DNA of 64,000 bases from Paraburkholderia bannensis NBRC 103871 (GCF_000685015.1 NZ_BAYA01000010.1:186001-250000), one strand, 5' to 3'; positions 43,108-52,814 are shown, counted from the first letter of the stretch. The notes: generated by a model from the sequence alone, not told the origin. Program-made: numbers and translations.

Positions 43108-43827
43108 TCACCGGATATCGCAGATCAGTTGCAGCACGGCCTGCGCGCGTTCCAGCGGCAGTTCGCTGATCGACAGATGCACCGTGCCCGCCTGCTCGCT
43201 TTCGACCTTCACGTCGATCTGCGGCCCGCCCGTCACGAGACGCGGCAGCACCACCGAACGATGTCCCGTCCATTCGGTGCTATGCAGCCCGATGCTCGCG
43301 AGCAGCGTGGGCATGATGAAGCCGTGCGCAGGCGGCGCGATGTGGTAGCCGCGTACGCCAACCTGCGCGTAAGCGGCGTTCGCCGATCCCTGCGCTCCAC
43401 GCTGGGCGCGAATCCGTTCGAGCACCTCGATATAGCCCGGCACCAGACGCCCCTTGATCTCCTCGGCGAGGCGGCTCGCTTTCTTGGTGAGCGACAGCGT
43501 GATCGTGCGCCGATAGCGGGTCGCGCGCAGGGCGTCGGCACTGAGGTAATCGGCCGTGCGCATCGGCACGCCGCCGAGCGCCAGCATGCACTCCACCACG
43601 ACGCGCCCCAGCGCCTCTGGCGGCGAAAAGCGCAGCAGCAACGCGGCATCCGGATCGACGTTAGGCAGGCGCACGACCCAGGCGCGCGACTTCGGCATGG
43701 AGGCGGCATGATCGATTTGCGCGCACAGGGCATGCGCGAGCACCTGTGCGTCGCCGCTGTAATCGCCGCGGTAACTGGCTGGGTTGCCGCGCTCGCCGTA
43801 ATCGCGATTCACGGTCGGCGAGCTCAT
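43108..43827 (-). CDS. Protein of unknown function, coupled to the DUF333 gene
   Basis: The 239-aa protein starts at ATG 43827 inside the TGA of the upstream DUF333 gene (ATGA). It is alpha/beta with RAWVVRLPNVDPDAALLLRF, a basic RATRYRRTITLSLTKKASRL segment and a C-terminal LERAQAVLQLICDIR helix. There is no signal peptide or known motif. Codon use matches the surroundings. Confidence 0.65.
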   Translation of the reverse strand: MSSPTVNRDYGERGNPASYRGDYSGDAQVLAHALCAQIDHAASMPKSRAWVVRLPNVDPDAALLLRFSPPEALGRVVVECMLALGGVPMRTADYLSADALRATRYRRTITLSLTKKASRLAEEIKGRLVPGYIEVLERIRAQRGAQGSANAAYAQVGVRGYHIAPPAHGFIMPTLLASIGLHSTEWTGHRSVVLPRLVTGGPQIDVKVESEQAGTVHLSISELPLERAQAVLQLICDIR

Positions 43828-44102
43828 TGCGCGGCCGCCTGGCACTCGCCGCGCAGCAAGGCCCACTCTTCGCATTGATGGCCGTTGGGCAGCTTGCACA
43901 GGCCCACCTGCCCTTCGGCCGTCTGGACGATCTGGAGGGTGCCGCCGTTGTGGATGCAGTTGACCGACGCAGGGTTGGCGAGCGCGGCCTGCTGTCGCGC
44001 GGGGCTTTGTGCGCTGGTGGGCAGCGGCTGCGCACACGCTGCGCTAGCGCAGCAAAGCGCGACGAACGCGGAAATCGTGCTGGGGAAGTGGATTGTTTTC
44101 AT
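43824..44102 (-). CDS. DUF333 (putative hemolysin-like) exported protein
   Basis: The 92-aa protein has a signal peptide (MKTIHFPSTISAFVALCC and following, cleavage near CAQ-P). A DUF333 domain follows: ANPASVNCIHNGGTLQIV, then GLCKLPNGHQCEEWALLRGEC with four conserved cysteines likely in disulfides. The 'hemolysin' name of this family is unsupported. Its stop overlaps the next gene's start, implying coupling. Confidence 0.82.
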   Translation of the reverse strand: MKTIHFPSTISAFVALCCASAACAQPLPTSAQSPARQQAALANPASVNCIHNGGTLQIVQTAEGQVGLCKLPNGHQCEEWALLRGECQAAAQ

Positions 44103-44362
44103 GTTGGCCACCAGGTGAGCAAGCGTTTCGATACGCCGCCGGAAGCGGGAGAGGGTTTCAGGTACTGGCGAACCCTGGCGGCGAGCACGACGGGCCTCCT
44201 GAAGATCGACGATCGTCCGCAACGACCGAAGCCCGTGCATGGTTGACGTTACAACATGCGCCGCGCGGCTGCGCGCCAGGCGTCGTGAATTCGGAATTTA
44301 CTGACCCGCCGCGAGGCGACGGGTAGAAGCTCGATCAAACCCCCAGCGACACGATGGCGCGG

Positions 44363-44539
44363 CTACTTCCTGATGGCCGCCGTCACCACGATGTATTCGC
44401 CGGGGTGGCGCTGCTTGAGAAGAACCCAGGCCTGGTCGATGGCGGCGTCTCCCGATACGGCGTCGACCCGGATCGCGGAGCCGATGTCCGTCGTGGTGTT
44501 CATGTGGCGGTGAGTGTATTTCACGATGAAAGCCGGCAT
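44363..44539 (-). CDS. Small 58-aa protein of unknown function
   Basis: ATG 44539 follows a GAGGA site 4 nt upstream. The peptide (MPAFIVKYTHRHMNTTTDIG and following, ending EYIVVTAAIRK) has alternating strand-like segments and regular codon use, so it may be genuine. The upstream extension to 44764 is in a poorly coding region. It stands alone. Confidence 0.5.
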   Translation of the reverse strand: MPAFIVKYTHRHMNTTTDIGSAIRVDAVSGDAAIDQAWVLLKQRHPGEYIVVTAAIRK

Positions 44540-44790
44540 ATCTTCCTCGAATGTCTGTTGCGGTATACGCGAGCCAAACCTGACGGCCAACTTGGGGCCG
44601 ATGAGATTTCGGCGAGTGTATCGCTGTGACCCTGAATTCGATACCGCGACCCACACTGTTTGACATTGCCGCCGACGCCAGCCTGCCTCCACTCGCCACG
44701 GGCCTTGCGCAGAGAATCGAAAAAATGTTTCCGATCGTTGAAGCACCCCATGCGGGCATTGCAATCGCCGTGCCCTGAGCCGTAAACGCA

Positions 44791-44817
44791 GTGCGGCCCG
44801 TCATCGACGGGCCGCAC
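44791..44817 (-). terminator. Hairpin after the APC permease gene
   Basis: GTGCGGCCCGT and ACGGGCCGCAC form a perfect 11-bp stem with a 5-nt loop, 22 nt after the permease stop. On the minus strand the following ACTGCGTTTACGG is only weakly T-rich. The adjoining 44540-44790 has no confident gene. Confidence 0.6.
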
Positions 44818-44838
44818 TTCACCGCTTCAAGCGCTCAA

Positions 44839-46287
44839 TTACAGGCGCGAATTGCCGAGTCGCCCGTAAGCCGCCGGATCGCGCTGCTTCAACCGGCGCG
44901 CCAGATACACGCCAATCACCGCGAACACCGGCAGCAGCGCCGTCAACGCATACGAGAGCGTTGCGCCCGCGCCCGTGAGCAGCGGGAAGTTGGCGACCGC
45001 GAGCATCAACACGACGGCCAGCGCGATCCCCGAAATCACCGGGAACCACACGACGCGCAACGCGCCTTCCTGACGTACCGTTTGGCGGCGGAAGAACACG
45101 AACACCGCCGCCGACGCCAGCGTCATCAACGCGATGATGCACAGCGTCGCGACATTGGTGAGCCACGAGAACAGCGTCAGCACCGGATCGGCGTGCGCGA
45201 CGATGAAGACGAGCACCACCACTGCCGCAATCGCCGATTGCCACAGCGAACCGCGATGGGGGCTGCAATGCACCGCATGCGTGCGGCCCAGCGACTTCGG
45301 CAGCAGCCCTTCGCGGCCGCTCGCAAAGAAGTAACGCGCCGCCGAGTTGTGGAACGCGAGCAGGCCCGCGTACACGCTCGTGATGAACAGCACGCTCATC
45401 GCCGCCGTGAGCGTGCTGTTGGCGTAGTGATCGGAAAGCGTATAGAGGAACGTGGTCGGATCCTGCAACGCGCTGAGCGTCTTGACGATATCGTCCGCGC
45501 CCGCGCCGATCACCATGCACCAGACCGAGAACGCGTAGAAGCCGCCGATCAGCAGTACTGAGATGTAGGTCGCGAGCGGCACCGTGCGCTGCGGGTCTTT
45601 CGCTTCCTCGCTGTAGATCGTGGTCGCCTCGAAGCCGATGAAACTCGCGAAGCAGAACAGGAAGCCGAGCGCGGGCGTGCCGCCAAGGAACACGCGCGGC
45701 GTGAACGACACGGCATTCACGCCATGTGCGCCGCCGCTCTTGAGGATCGCGAGATCGAGGATCAGCACGACCACGTACTCGCCCAGCACGAGCAGCGACA
45801 GCACCTTGGCCGACAAATCGATCTGCCGGTACCCGAGCACGGCGATGCTCGCCATCGCGGCGAGCGAACAGACCCACCACGGCGCATTCAGGCCGAAATG
45901 GGTCTGCAGGAAGCCCGACGCCACCGCGCCGAACATGCCATACAGGCCGATCTGCATGGTGTTGTAGCCGAGCAGCGCGAGCAACGCCGCCGCGCCGCCC
46001 GCCGTGCCGCCCAGCCCGCGCGCGGTGAACGCGTAGAAGCCGCCCGCATTCGTGACGTGACGCGACATCGCCGTATAGCCCGCCGCGAACAGCAGCAGGA
46101 TCACGACGGTGGCGATCAGCAGCGCAGGCGTGCCCGCACCGTTGCCGAGCATGATGCCGATGGGAAAGCCGCCCGCAATGGCCACGAGCGGCCCGGCGGC
46201 GGAGATGACGAAAAAGACGATGAAGCCCAGACCGAGGGCGCCTTTGCGTAGTTCGGTCGAGGGCGTGGGTTCTGCCGCGACGTTCAT
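44839..46287 (-). CDS. APC-superfamily amino acid/amine permease
   Basis: The 482-aa protein starts at ATG 46287 (MNVAAEPTPSTELRKGALGL) with GGAG upstream. About 12 hydrophobic helices are visible, with the APC hallmark GPLVAIAGGFPIGIMLGNG in TM1 and GFEATTIYSEEAKDPQRTVP between TM6 and TM7. It should import an amino acid or amine by cation symport across the inner membrane. It lies next to an AraC regulator, aminotransferase and aldehyde dehydrogenase on the same strand, suggesting uptake for that pathway. Confidence 0.9.
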   Translation of the reverse strand: MNVAAEPTPSTELRKGALGLGFIVFFVISAAGPLVAIAGGFPIGIMLGNGAGTPALLIATVVILLLFAAGYTAMSRHVTNAGGFYAFTARGLGGTAGGAAALLALLGYNTMQIGLYGMFGAVASGFLQTHFGLNAPWWVCSLAAMASIAVLGYRQIDLSAKVLSLLVLGEYVVVLILDLAILKSGGAHGVNAVSFTPRVFLGGTPALGFLFCFASFIGFEATTIYSEEAKDPQRTVPLATYISVLLIGGFYAFSVWCMVIGAGADDIVKTLSALQDPTTFLYTLSDHYANSTLTAAMSVLFITSVYAGLLAFHNSAARYFFASGREGLLPKSLGRTHAVHCSPHRGSLWQSAIAAVVVLVFIVAHADPVLTLFSWLTNVATLCIIALMTLASAAVFVFFRRQTVRQEGALRVVWFPVISGIALAVVLMLAVANFPLLTGAGATLSYALTALLPVFAVIGVYLARRLKQRDPAAYGRLGNSRL

Positions 46288-46510
46288 GTATCTCGCTCCG
46301 ATGAGTAGTAGTCGTCCCGCGGCGCATGATGTGCCGGGTGTCGGGAACCACTGTAGGGAGTCAAAATTGACTGGCGGCAGCACAAATCGGCAAGCCGCGC
46401 GGCGCGGGGCCAGAACCAGGGTTAGTCGGGAGCAGAAAGACGGGAAAACCGCGCCCTGCCGAAAGCAGAACGAAAAGGAACGCGATGGAGCGCGATGGAG
46501 CGTGACGGAT

Positions 46511-47464
46511 TCAGCTCTTGCGCACCGTCTGCGAAGGCAGCTCGCCGAACAGGTCGCGATACTCGCGTGCGAAGTAGCTCAGGTGCGTGAAGCCCCAGCG
46601 CGCAGCGGCGTCGCCGATCAAAAGCTCGTCGGCGCTGGTAGAGCGCAGCAAGCGATGCACGGCGTTCAGGCGGATCGATCGCAGGTACTCGACCGGCGTG
46701 ACGTTGGCCACGCGCTGGAAGCTCGTTTGCAGCGTGCGGCGGCTGCAACGCAGCATCCGGCACAGGTCGAGCACCGTGAGCGACTCCTGGGTGTTGTCTT
46801 CGGTGATGCGCTCGCAGCGCTTGACGATGTCGCTGTAGGTCGCGTGCGTGACGTCGCGCGAGGGCAGCCCCGTCGCGCTCTCCAGCAGGCCGAGCAGCAC
46901 GCTCAGCACCTCGTCCTGGAAGCGCTTGACCGACGCCGCGTTCGACGCCGCATCGGCAAACACCGCGCAATTGCGCTCGCTGGCGTCGAGAAAAGGGGCA
47001 AGACGCAGGCGCAGCGCCTTCGCGGCTTCAGCCGGAAATGGCACCACGTTGCGGCGCAACTGGCGCGCGGACTCTTCGCCGATGGTCACGGCGACGAGTT
47101 CGAACATGGTTTCGGCGGGCAGGCTCACGCCCACGTAGTGCATGGCCTCGGGCGTGTAGAAGCGGAATTCCTCGCCAGGGCCAAGCTGCATGAGCGCGTA
47201 GCCATCGACCTTCTGGCCCTGGAACGTGCCCACCACGGGCGCATAAAGCGGCACCGCCAGCGAGGCAAAGCCCGCTGGCGACACGCCCGCCTGGACGACG
47301 CGGCGATTGGTCTGCTCGCGGAAGAAATGAAATTCGCTCGACGTGGCCTGTACGACGCGGCTTTCGTAGCGGCCTGGCGTCATCTGACGATAGACCTGCT
47401 CCCAGCCGCTCACGGCGAGCGAATGATCATGCACGTCGGCAAGCGCGCTGACCCTGAAATCCAT
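46511..47464 (-). CDS. AraC-family transcriptional regulator
   Basis: The 317-aa protein has an N-terminal sensor region (about 1-200, with WEQVYRQMTPGRYESRVVQA) and a C-terminal double HTH: LTVLDLCRMLRCSRRTLQTS, then AAARWGFTHLSYFAREYRDL. The layout recalls FeaR/EutR-type regulators of amine catabolic genes. It is placed between the permease and the aminotransferase genes and most likely activates them in response to the substrate. Confidence 0.88.
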   Translation of the reverse strand: MDFRVSALADVHDHSLAVSGWEQVYRQMTPGRYESRVVQATSSEFHFFREQTNRRVVQAGVSPAGFASLAVPLYAPVVGTFQGQKVDGYALMQLGPGEEFRFYTPEAMHYVGVSLPAETMFELVAVTIGEESARQLRRNVVPFPAEAAKALRLRLAPFLDASERNCAVFADAASNAASVKRFQDEVLSVLLGLLESATGLPSRDVTHATYSDIVKRCERITEDNTQESLTVLDLCRMLRCSRRTLQTSFQRVANVTPVEYLRSIRLNAVHRLLRSTSADELLIGDAAARWGFTHLSYFAREYRDLFGELPSQTVRKS

Positions 47465-47566
47465 CTGCTGTCTCCTGCATGAATCAACAGCATCTTAATC
47501 GACCCAGTTTAATCGATGAAGTCGGAAGCGGGTCTGCCGCAAAAAATATCCAGAAGAGCCTGAAAA

Positions 47567-48895
47567 TCAGGCCTCTTCGAAGCCCGCAGCCAGCGCCTGG
47601 ACGATGGCGTCGATCTGCGCGGTCTCGATCACGAGCGGCGGCGAAAGAATGATCTTGGTGCCGACCGGGCGCACCAGCACGCCGTTTTCGCGGGCGATTT
47701 CGGCGACGCGGTTGGCGTAACCGTCGGTGGGGTCGATCGGCTCGCGCGTGGCCTTGTCCTTCACCAGATCGAGCGCCACCATCAGGCCCTTGCCGCGCAC
47801 GTCGCCCACGGCCGCGTAGCGCTTCGCGAACGGCTGGAGCGCTTCGAGCAGATGCTTGCCCTGCGCCGCCGCGTTGGCCGGCAGGTTTTCGTCGGCGACG
47901 ATCTTGAGGTTGGCCAGCGCCGCCGCGCACGCGACCGGGTGGCCCGCGTAGGTATAGCCGTGCATCAGCGCGCCCGTGAAGTCGGCGTTCTTCATGAAGG
48001 CCTGCTCGATCCGCGCATTGAACGCGGTCGCGCCCAGCGGGATATAGCCCGACGAAATGCCCTTCGCGAAGCACATGATGTCCGGCTTCACGCCCCAGCC
48101 GCGGCTGCCGAACATGCTGCCCGTGCGGCCAAAGCCCGTCACGATCTCATCGGCGATCAGCAGGACTCCGTACTTGTCGCAGACTTCGCGGATCAGCGGC
48201 CAGTAGTTCTCCGGCGGCACGATCACGCCGCCCGCGCCCTGCACCGGTTCGGCGATGAAAGCGGCCACGGTGTCGGGGCTCTGGAACAGGATCTCGCGTT
48301 CGAGCATCTCCGCGCAGATGCGGCCCAGTTCCTGCGGATCCTGCGTGAACGGATTGCGATAGAGCCACGGCGTTTCCACGTGGAAGCAGCCTGGCAAATT
48401 AGGCTCGTAATTGCGGCGGAAAACCGTATTGCCGTTGACCGACGCGCCGCCGAAATGCGTGCCGTGATAACCCTGCTTCAGCGAAATAAACTTGGTGCGA
48501 TCGGCCTGGCCCTCGACCTTCCAGTACTGGCGCGCGAGCTTGAGCGCCGATTCCACGGCGTCCGAGCCGCCCGAGCTATAGGTCACGCGCGTCATGCCTT
48601 CGGGTTCGAGCATGTCGATCAGCAGGCGCGAAAGTTCTTCGGCGCGAGGATGCGAAATGCCGTCGAACAACTGGAAGTATTCGAGCTCGTCGAGCTGCGC
48701 CGTGATGGCCTCTTTCACCTCGCGGCGGTTGTGGCCGATGTTGACGTTCCATAGCCCCGCCACGCCGTCGACCAGCTGCTTGCCGTGCTCGTCGAACACG
48801 AAGCAGCCGTCGCCGCGCACGATGCGGATTGGCGTGCGCCGCTGCATCTCGGCGGGGTGGATCATCGGGTGCCAGAAGGCGGATTGATGGCTCAT
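47567..48895 (-). CDS. Class III PLP aminotransferase (amine/omega-amino acid:pyruvate type)
   Basis: The 442-aa enzyme starts at ATG 48895 with GAGGAAG upstream. Features are SSGGSDAVESALKLAR (phosphate binding), GYHGTHFGG, AEPVQGAGGVIVPP, LIADEIVTGFGRTG with the PLP-binding Asp, and the Schiff-base Lys in CFAKGISSGYIPLGA. It transfers an amino group from an amine or omega-amino acid to pyruvate or a 2-oxo acid, giving an aldehyde. The aldehyde dehydrogenase encoded 32 nt upstream on the same strand would oxidise it. Confidence 0.9.
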   Translation of the reverse strand: MSHQSAFWHPMIHPAEMQRRTPIRIVRGDGCFVFDEHGKQLVDGVAGLWNVNIGHNRREVKEAITAQLDELEYFQLFDGISHPRAEELSRLLIDMLEPEGMTRVTYSSGGSDAVESALKLARQYWKVEGQADRTKFISLKQGYHGTHFGGASVNGNTVFRRNYEPNLPGCFHVETPWLYRNPFTQDPQELGRICAEMLEREILFQSPDTVAAFIAEPVQGAGGVIVPPENYWPLIREVCDKYGVLLIADEIVTGFGRTGSMFGSRGWGVKPDIMCFAKGISSGYIPLGATAFNARIEQAFMKNADFTGALMHGYTYAGHPVACAAALANLKIVADENLPANAAAQGKHLLEALQPFAKRYAAVGDVRGKGLMVALDLVKDKATREPIDPTDGYANRVAEIARENGVLVRPVGTKIILSPPLVIETAQIDAIVQALAAGFEEA

Positions 48896-48927
48896 GGTGT
48901 CTTCCTCTACGTCGATATTCAATGCGC

Positions 48928-50427
48928 TCAGTGCGCGATGCAGATGGACTTGGTTTCGGTGAAGCCTTCGACCGCGTACTTGCCGAACTCGCGGCCCATG
49001 CCCGATTGCTTGTAGCCGCCGAACGGCATCGACGGATCGAGCGGCACGTGGCAGTTGACCCAGACCGTGCCCGCCTCGATGCGCGGCACGAGGTTCATGA
49101 CCGCGCGCAGATCGTTGCTCCACAGACTCGCGGCCAGACCATAGGGCGAATCGTTGGCCTGGCGCAGCGCCTCGGCGGGGTCGTCGAAGGGGATCAGCGC
49201 GAGCACCGGCCCGAACACTTCGTCGCGCACGAGCGCCGCGTCCTGCGGCACGTTGTCGATCACCGCCGGATTGACGTAGTAGCCCGGCCCATCGACGCGC
49301 GTGCCGCCCGCGAGAAAGCGCAGGCCATCGGCATGCGCGCGCGCGATGTGCTGCTCCACGCGGTCGCGATGCTGCGCGGACACCAGCGGGTTGATCTGCG
49401 CAGTGGGATCGAGACCGGCGCCCAGCGTCATCGAGCGCGCGACATCGGCAAGACCGTCGGCGATCTGACGGTACTTGCTGCGATGGATATAGATGCGCGA
49501 AGCCGCCGCGCACACCTGCCCCTGGTTGAGAAAGCCGCCCGCGAGCGCGCCCTGCACGGCCTGGTCGACGTCCACGTCCGCGAGCATCACAGCCGGATTC
49601 TTGCCGCCGAGCTCAAGCGAAAAGCGCGTCATGTTCTGCACGGCCGCCGTGCCGATCAGCTTGCCCGTGGGCGTCGAACCCGTGAACGATATCTTGGCGA
49701 TCGCGGGATGGGCGGCGAGCGCGGCGCCGCATTCGCGCCCGCCCGTCACGACGTTGAACACGCCCGGCGGGATGCCCGCCTCGACAGCGATTTCGGCAAT
49801 ACGCAGCGCTGTGAGCGGCGTTTCCGGCGACGGCTTGATGACGATCGTGCAACCCGCCGCGAGCGCGGGAATCAGCTTCCACACGGCGATCATGAGCGGG
49901 AAATTCCACGGCACGATGCCCGCGACCACGCCTACCGGCTCCTTGCGCGTGTAGGCCGTGTAGCGCGCGCCCGGCGGAAACGGAATCGACACGTCGAGCG
50001 TTTCGCCGGTGATCTTGGTGGCCCAGCCGGCCATATAGCGCACGTATTCGACGGTCGCGCCCACTTCGATCGCGCGCGAAATGTTGATCGACTTGCCCTG
50101 TTCCAGCGTCTCAAGTTGTGCGAGGTCTTCGGCGTTGGCTTCGATCAGGTCGGCGAAATGCAGCAGGATGCGCTCGCGATCGGCGGGACGCAGGCCGCTC
50201 CAGACACGCGCGTCGAATGCCTCGCGCGCATTGGTCACGGCGCGGTCGACATCGGCGGCATTGGCGTCGGGAACCGAAGCGATCGCCTCGCCCGTGGACG
50301 GATCGAACACATCGACACGCATTGCGCTGAGCGCGGGCTGCGGGCCGCCGTTGATGAACAGGCCATGTTCGCGCGCGAGGAACGCGCGCACGCTTTCGTT
50401 GACCCTGACCTTTGCATCGCTACTCAT
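48928..50427 (-). CDS. Aldehyde dehydrogenase, phenylacetaldehyde/amine-pathway type
   Basis: The 499-aa protein starts at ATG 50427 (MSSDAKVRVNESVRAF). It has VVAGIVPWNFPL, SFTGSTPTGKLIG, the Glu motif LELGGKNPA, and the catalytic Cys in FLNQGQVCAAASR. FGGYKQSGMGREFG is near the end. It belongs to the broad FeaB/BetB-like group. Being co-directional and 32 nt before the aminotransferase, it likely oxidises the aldehyde from amine transamination to the acid with NAD(P)+. Confidence 0.9.
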   Translation of the reverse strand: MSSDAKVRVNESVRAFLAREHGLFINGGPQPALSAMRVDVFDPSTGEAIASVPDANAADVDRAVTNAREAFDARVWSGLRPADRERILLHFADLIEANAEDLAQLETLEQGKSINISRAIEVGATVEYVRYMAGWATKITGETLDVSIPFPPGARYTAYTRKEPVGVVAGIVPWNFPLMIAVWKLIPALAAGCTIVIKPSPETPLTALRIAEIAVEAGIPPGVFNVVTGGRECGAALAAHPAIAKISFTGSTPTGKLIGTAAVQNMTRFSLELGGKNPAVMLADVDVDQAVQGALAGGFLNQGQVCAAASRIYIHRSKYRQIADGLADVARSMTLGAGLDPTAQINPLVSAQHRDRVEQHIARAHADGLRFLAGGTRVDGPGYYVNPAVIDNVPQDAALVRDEVFGPVLALIPFDDPAEALRQANDSPYGLAASLWSNDLRAVMNLVPRIEAGTVWVNCHVPLDPSMPFGGYKQSGMGREFGKYAVEGFTETKSICIAH

Positions 50428-50624
50428 AATCTCGCTCTCTCGCTTGGCACACTGTGGGCGCTTTTCGGGCGCTGATTGCTCGGTTGCCTGCGCCGACGGG
50501 CGCGGCATCGTGTTCCGACTTTAGGGGCGCGGGTCAGCACGCGTTAGCGCAAATTGGCAGATCGCCGCGCGGTGCGGGTAAACGTTCATCGCAGCGTTCA
50601 TTGCGGCGTTCATCGCGGCTTTGA

Positions 50625-51059
50625 TCAGTTCGGCCAGATGCAGCGCTCGAAACCGTCGCGCTCGCGAAACGGGCGCTCGGCCATCAGCACGGCTTCTGCC
50701 GCGTTCACCTGCATCAGCAGCACATGGCGCTTGCCGTCGTCGTGCGCAACGATGGCAAAGGCGGTGGCATCGATACCATGCCGAAAACGCGGATCGGCGG
50801 CGACGATGTCGGCGTCGTCGTGCAGGCCGCAACAGCGTGCGGCGTCGGCGATATTCCAGCAGTCGGGCAGGCGCAGGAGCACGTCGGGCACGTCCTCCTC
50901 GCGCGAAATCACGGCTGCGCCCGCGTGCGCGCAGCGGCGAAACCAGCCAGGCTCGCCAGCGGGTTCGACCGCGACTGCCGCGACCGCATAGAGCAGCAGG
51001 CCGCCTTCTTCGTAAGTCGAGGGAGCGTCGTCGTCCAGCAAGGGCGCGCGGGCGTTCAT
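50625..51059 (-). CDS. Small protein of unknown function behind LuxR regulator
   Basis: The 144-aa protein starts at ATG 51059, 7 nt after GAGGA, and begins 25 nt after the LuxR gene stop. It is acidic with an alpha/beta pattern (GGLLLYAVAAVAVEPAGEPG; ATAFAIVAHDDGKRHVLLM) and contains several Cys/His (WFRRCAHAG, ARCCGLHDDADI). No family recognised. Likely cytosolic. Confidence 0.6.
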   Translation of the reverse strand: MNARAPLLDDDAPSTYEEGGLLLYAVAAVAVEPAGEPGWFRRCAHAGAAVISREEDVPDVLLRLPDCWNIADAARCCGLHDDADIVAADPRFRHGIDATAFAIVAHDDGKRHVLLMQVNAAEAVLMAERPFRERDGFERCIWPN

Positions 51060-51084
51060 CGTGCAGTCCTCGTTCGATGGCAGG

Positions 51085-51780
51085 TCAAAGAAACAGCGCG
51101 CCGACCAGCTCGGTGCGGCTAGACACGCCGAGCTTGCGGAACATGCGCAGCAAGTGGGTCTTCACGGTGGGCTGCGAAAGCGCGAGGTCGCGCGCGATGG
51201 CCTTGTTCGAGAGGCCATCGCGCACGAGACGCGCGATCTGCTCCTCGCGGTGCGTGAGGCGCGGCGCCCCGGTCTCGTCGCTGGGCGCGGCGATGTGCAG
51301 TGCGCTTTCGCTGCGCAGCAAAGGCGCGAGTGCGACTTCGAGCAAGGGCTGTAGCGCCCGGGCATGGTCAATCTCGTGGGGCTCGAAAGGCGTATCCGGC
51401 GCGAAGCGCAACAGCGAAAAAGCAGCGACGGCGCGGCCCTCTTCCCGCAGCAGCACCTCCATCACGTCCACGACGCGATGGGGCTGCAAGAAGCGCCGCC
51501 AGTACACCGAATCGCCGCGCAGCGCCTCGGGCAACTCGCCCGCTAGCGTGAGCACGTTGCCGTGCTGGCGCAGGTAGCGCGACGGGTGCATCGGGTCGAG
51601 CACGAGATAGCGTTGCAGCCACGTGCGATGCATGGTCTCGGCGAGGCCGAACAGCTCGAAGCTAGATGGCTGCTGGTCGCCGCCGATCCGGTAAAACACG
51701 GTCGCGCCGGGGCGCACCAGCTTCGCGAGCGTGGCGACCGCGGTTTCGAGCACGGCGGCGCGGCAATCTTCTCTGGGCAT
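51085..51780 (-). CDS. LuxR-type transcriptional regulator
   Basis: The 231-aa protein starts at ATG 51780 behind AGGAGA. An N-terminal sensor-like domain (1-160) precedes a C-terminal LuxR HTH: LTHREEQIARLVRDGLSNKA, then IARDLALSQPTVKTHL. It is flanked by the amine-type catabolic genes and a divergent SDR gene (start 51986), one of which it probably controls. The ligand is unknown. Confidence 0.87.
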   Translation of the reverse strand: MPREDCRAAVLETAVATLAKLVRPGATVFYRIGGDQQPSSFELFGLAETMHRTWLQRYLVLDPMHPSRYLRQHGNVLTLAGELPEALRGDSVYWRRFLQPHRVVDVMEVLLREEGRAVAAFSLLRFAPDTPFEPHEIDHARALQPLLEVALAPLLRSESALHIAAPSDETGAPRLTHREEQIARLVRDGLSNKAIARDLALSQPTVKTHLLRMFRKLGVSSRTELVGALFL

Positions 51781-51985
51781 GGGCGGTCTCCTGGCCGTGA
51801 GTCTTTCCGGACGGTTCGTATCGACGATGCTAGGCAGGCGGCGCGCCAGGGTGTGAGCGCAAATTGGCAAATCCGCTGCGCAGGCGCGGCTGTCTTGTCA
51901 TCCTTTTGCCCGATAGGCCCGTCGATGCGCGACGCCTAGACTGCCCGCACACCTACGCGGTGCAACCATTTCAGGAGCCATCGGC

Positions 51986-52783
51986 ATGACATCTTTTTTC
52001 CCGCCCGCTCAGGGCTGCGTCGTCATCACGGGTGCGGGCACCGGCATTGGCGAAGCCTGCGCCCGACTCTTTGCGGCTCAAGGCGCGCGCGTCGCGCTGA
52101 TTGGACGACGGCGCGGGCCGCTTGAGCACGTCGCGGCGGCGACGGGCGGTCTCGTGCTGGAAGGCGATGCGGCGAGCGCGGCGGACTGGGAGCGGTTTAA
52201 TGCTGCGCTGGAGGGTGAAGGTGGCGTCGCTAGCCTGATCGCTTGTGCGGGTGGACTGGGTGCCGGCAGCGCGCTGCAAACGGGCGACGACGCGTGGGCG
52301 GCTGCGATGCGGGCGAATGTGGATACCGCTTTTGTGAGCGCTCGTGCGTGTCTGCCGCAATTGATCGAGCGGCGCGGGTCGATCGTGATGGTGGCTTCTA
52401 TCGCTTCGCTTGCCGCTGGGCCTGATGTGTGTGGGTACACCACGGCCAAGCATGCTTTGATCGGGCTAATGCGCTCGCTGGCGCGTGATTATGGCCCGCA
52501 TGGCGTGCGGGTGAATGCGGTTTGCCCAGGGTGGGTTCGCACGCCAATGGCCGATCAGGAAATGCAGCCGCTTATGGATCGCCATGGCGATTCGCTCGAC
52601 GAGGCCTATGCTCGTGTTTGTGGCGATGTGCCTTTGAGGCGTGCTGCAAGTGCTGATGAGATTGCGCAGGTTTGCGGGTTTCTGGCTTCGCCAGCCGCGA
52701 GTATCGTGACTGGGGCTGCGATTGTCGCCGATGGGGGGTCTTCTATTGTTGATGTGCCTACGTTGGCGTTTGATAGGGTTTGA
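51986..52783 (+). CDS. Short-chain dehydrogenase/reductase
   Basis: The 265-aa protein has AGGAG 11 nt before its ATG and the SDR signatures TGAGTGIGEA (cofactor binding), NVDTAFVSAR, a catalytic Ser in VMVASIASL and YTTAK. VNAVCPGWVRTPM and the C-terminal GAAIVADGGSSI are typical. It oxidises or reduces a hydroxyl/keto substrate with NAD(P). It is divergent from the LuxR gene, and its 3' end faces a second SDR across an inverted-repeat element. Confidence 0.9.
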   Translation: MTSFFPPAQGCVVITGAGTGIGEACARLFAAQGARVALIGRRRGPLEHVAAATGGLVLEGDAASAADWERFNAALEGEGGVASLIACAGGLGAGSALQTGDDAWAAAMRANVDTAFVSARACLPQLIERRGSIVMVASIASLAAGPDVCGYTTAKHALIGLMRSLARDYGPHGVRVNAVCPGWVRTPMADQEMQPLMDRHGDSLDEAYARVCGDVPLRRAASADEIAQVCGFLASPAASIVTGAAIVADGGSSIVDVPTLAFDRV

Positions 52784-52814
52784 TTTGCTGTTTTTTCGCG
52801 TTTCCTTGTGAGCG

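Noticed and set aside
48829..50475. A 548-codon plus-strand frame opposite the second aldehyde dehydrogenase
   Set aside because: Antisense shadow; the minus-strand protein has all aldehyde dehydrogenase motifs.
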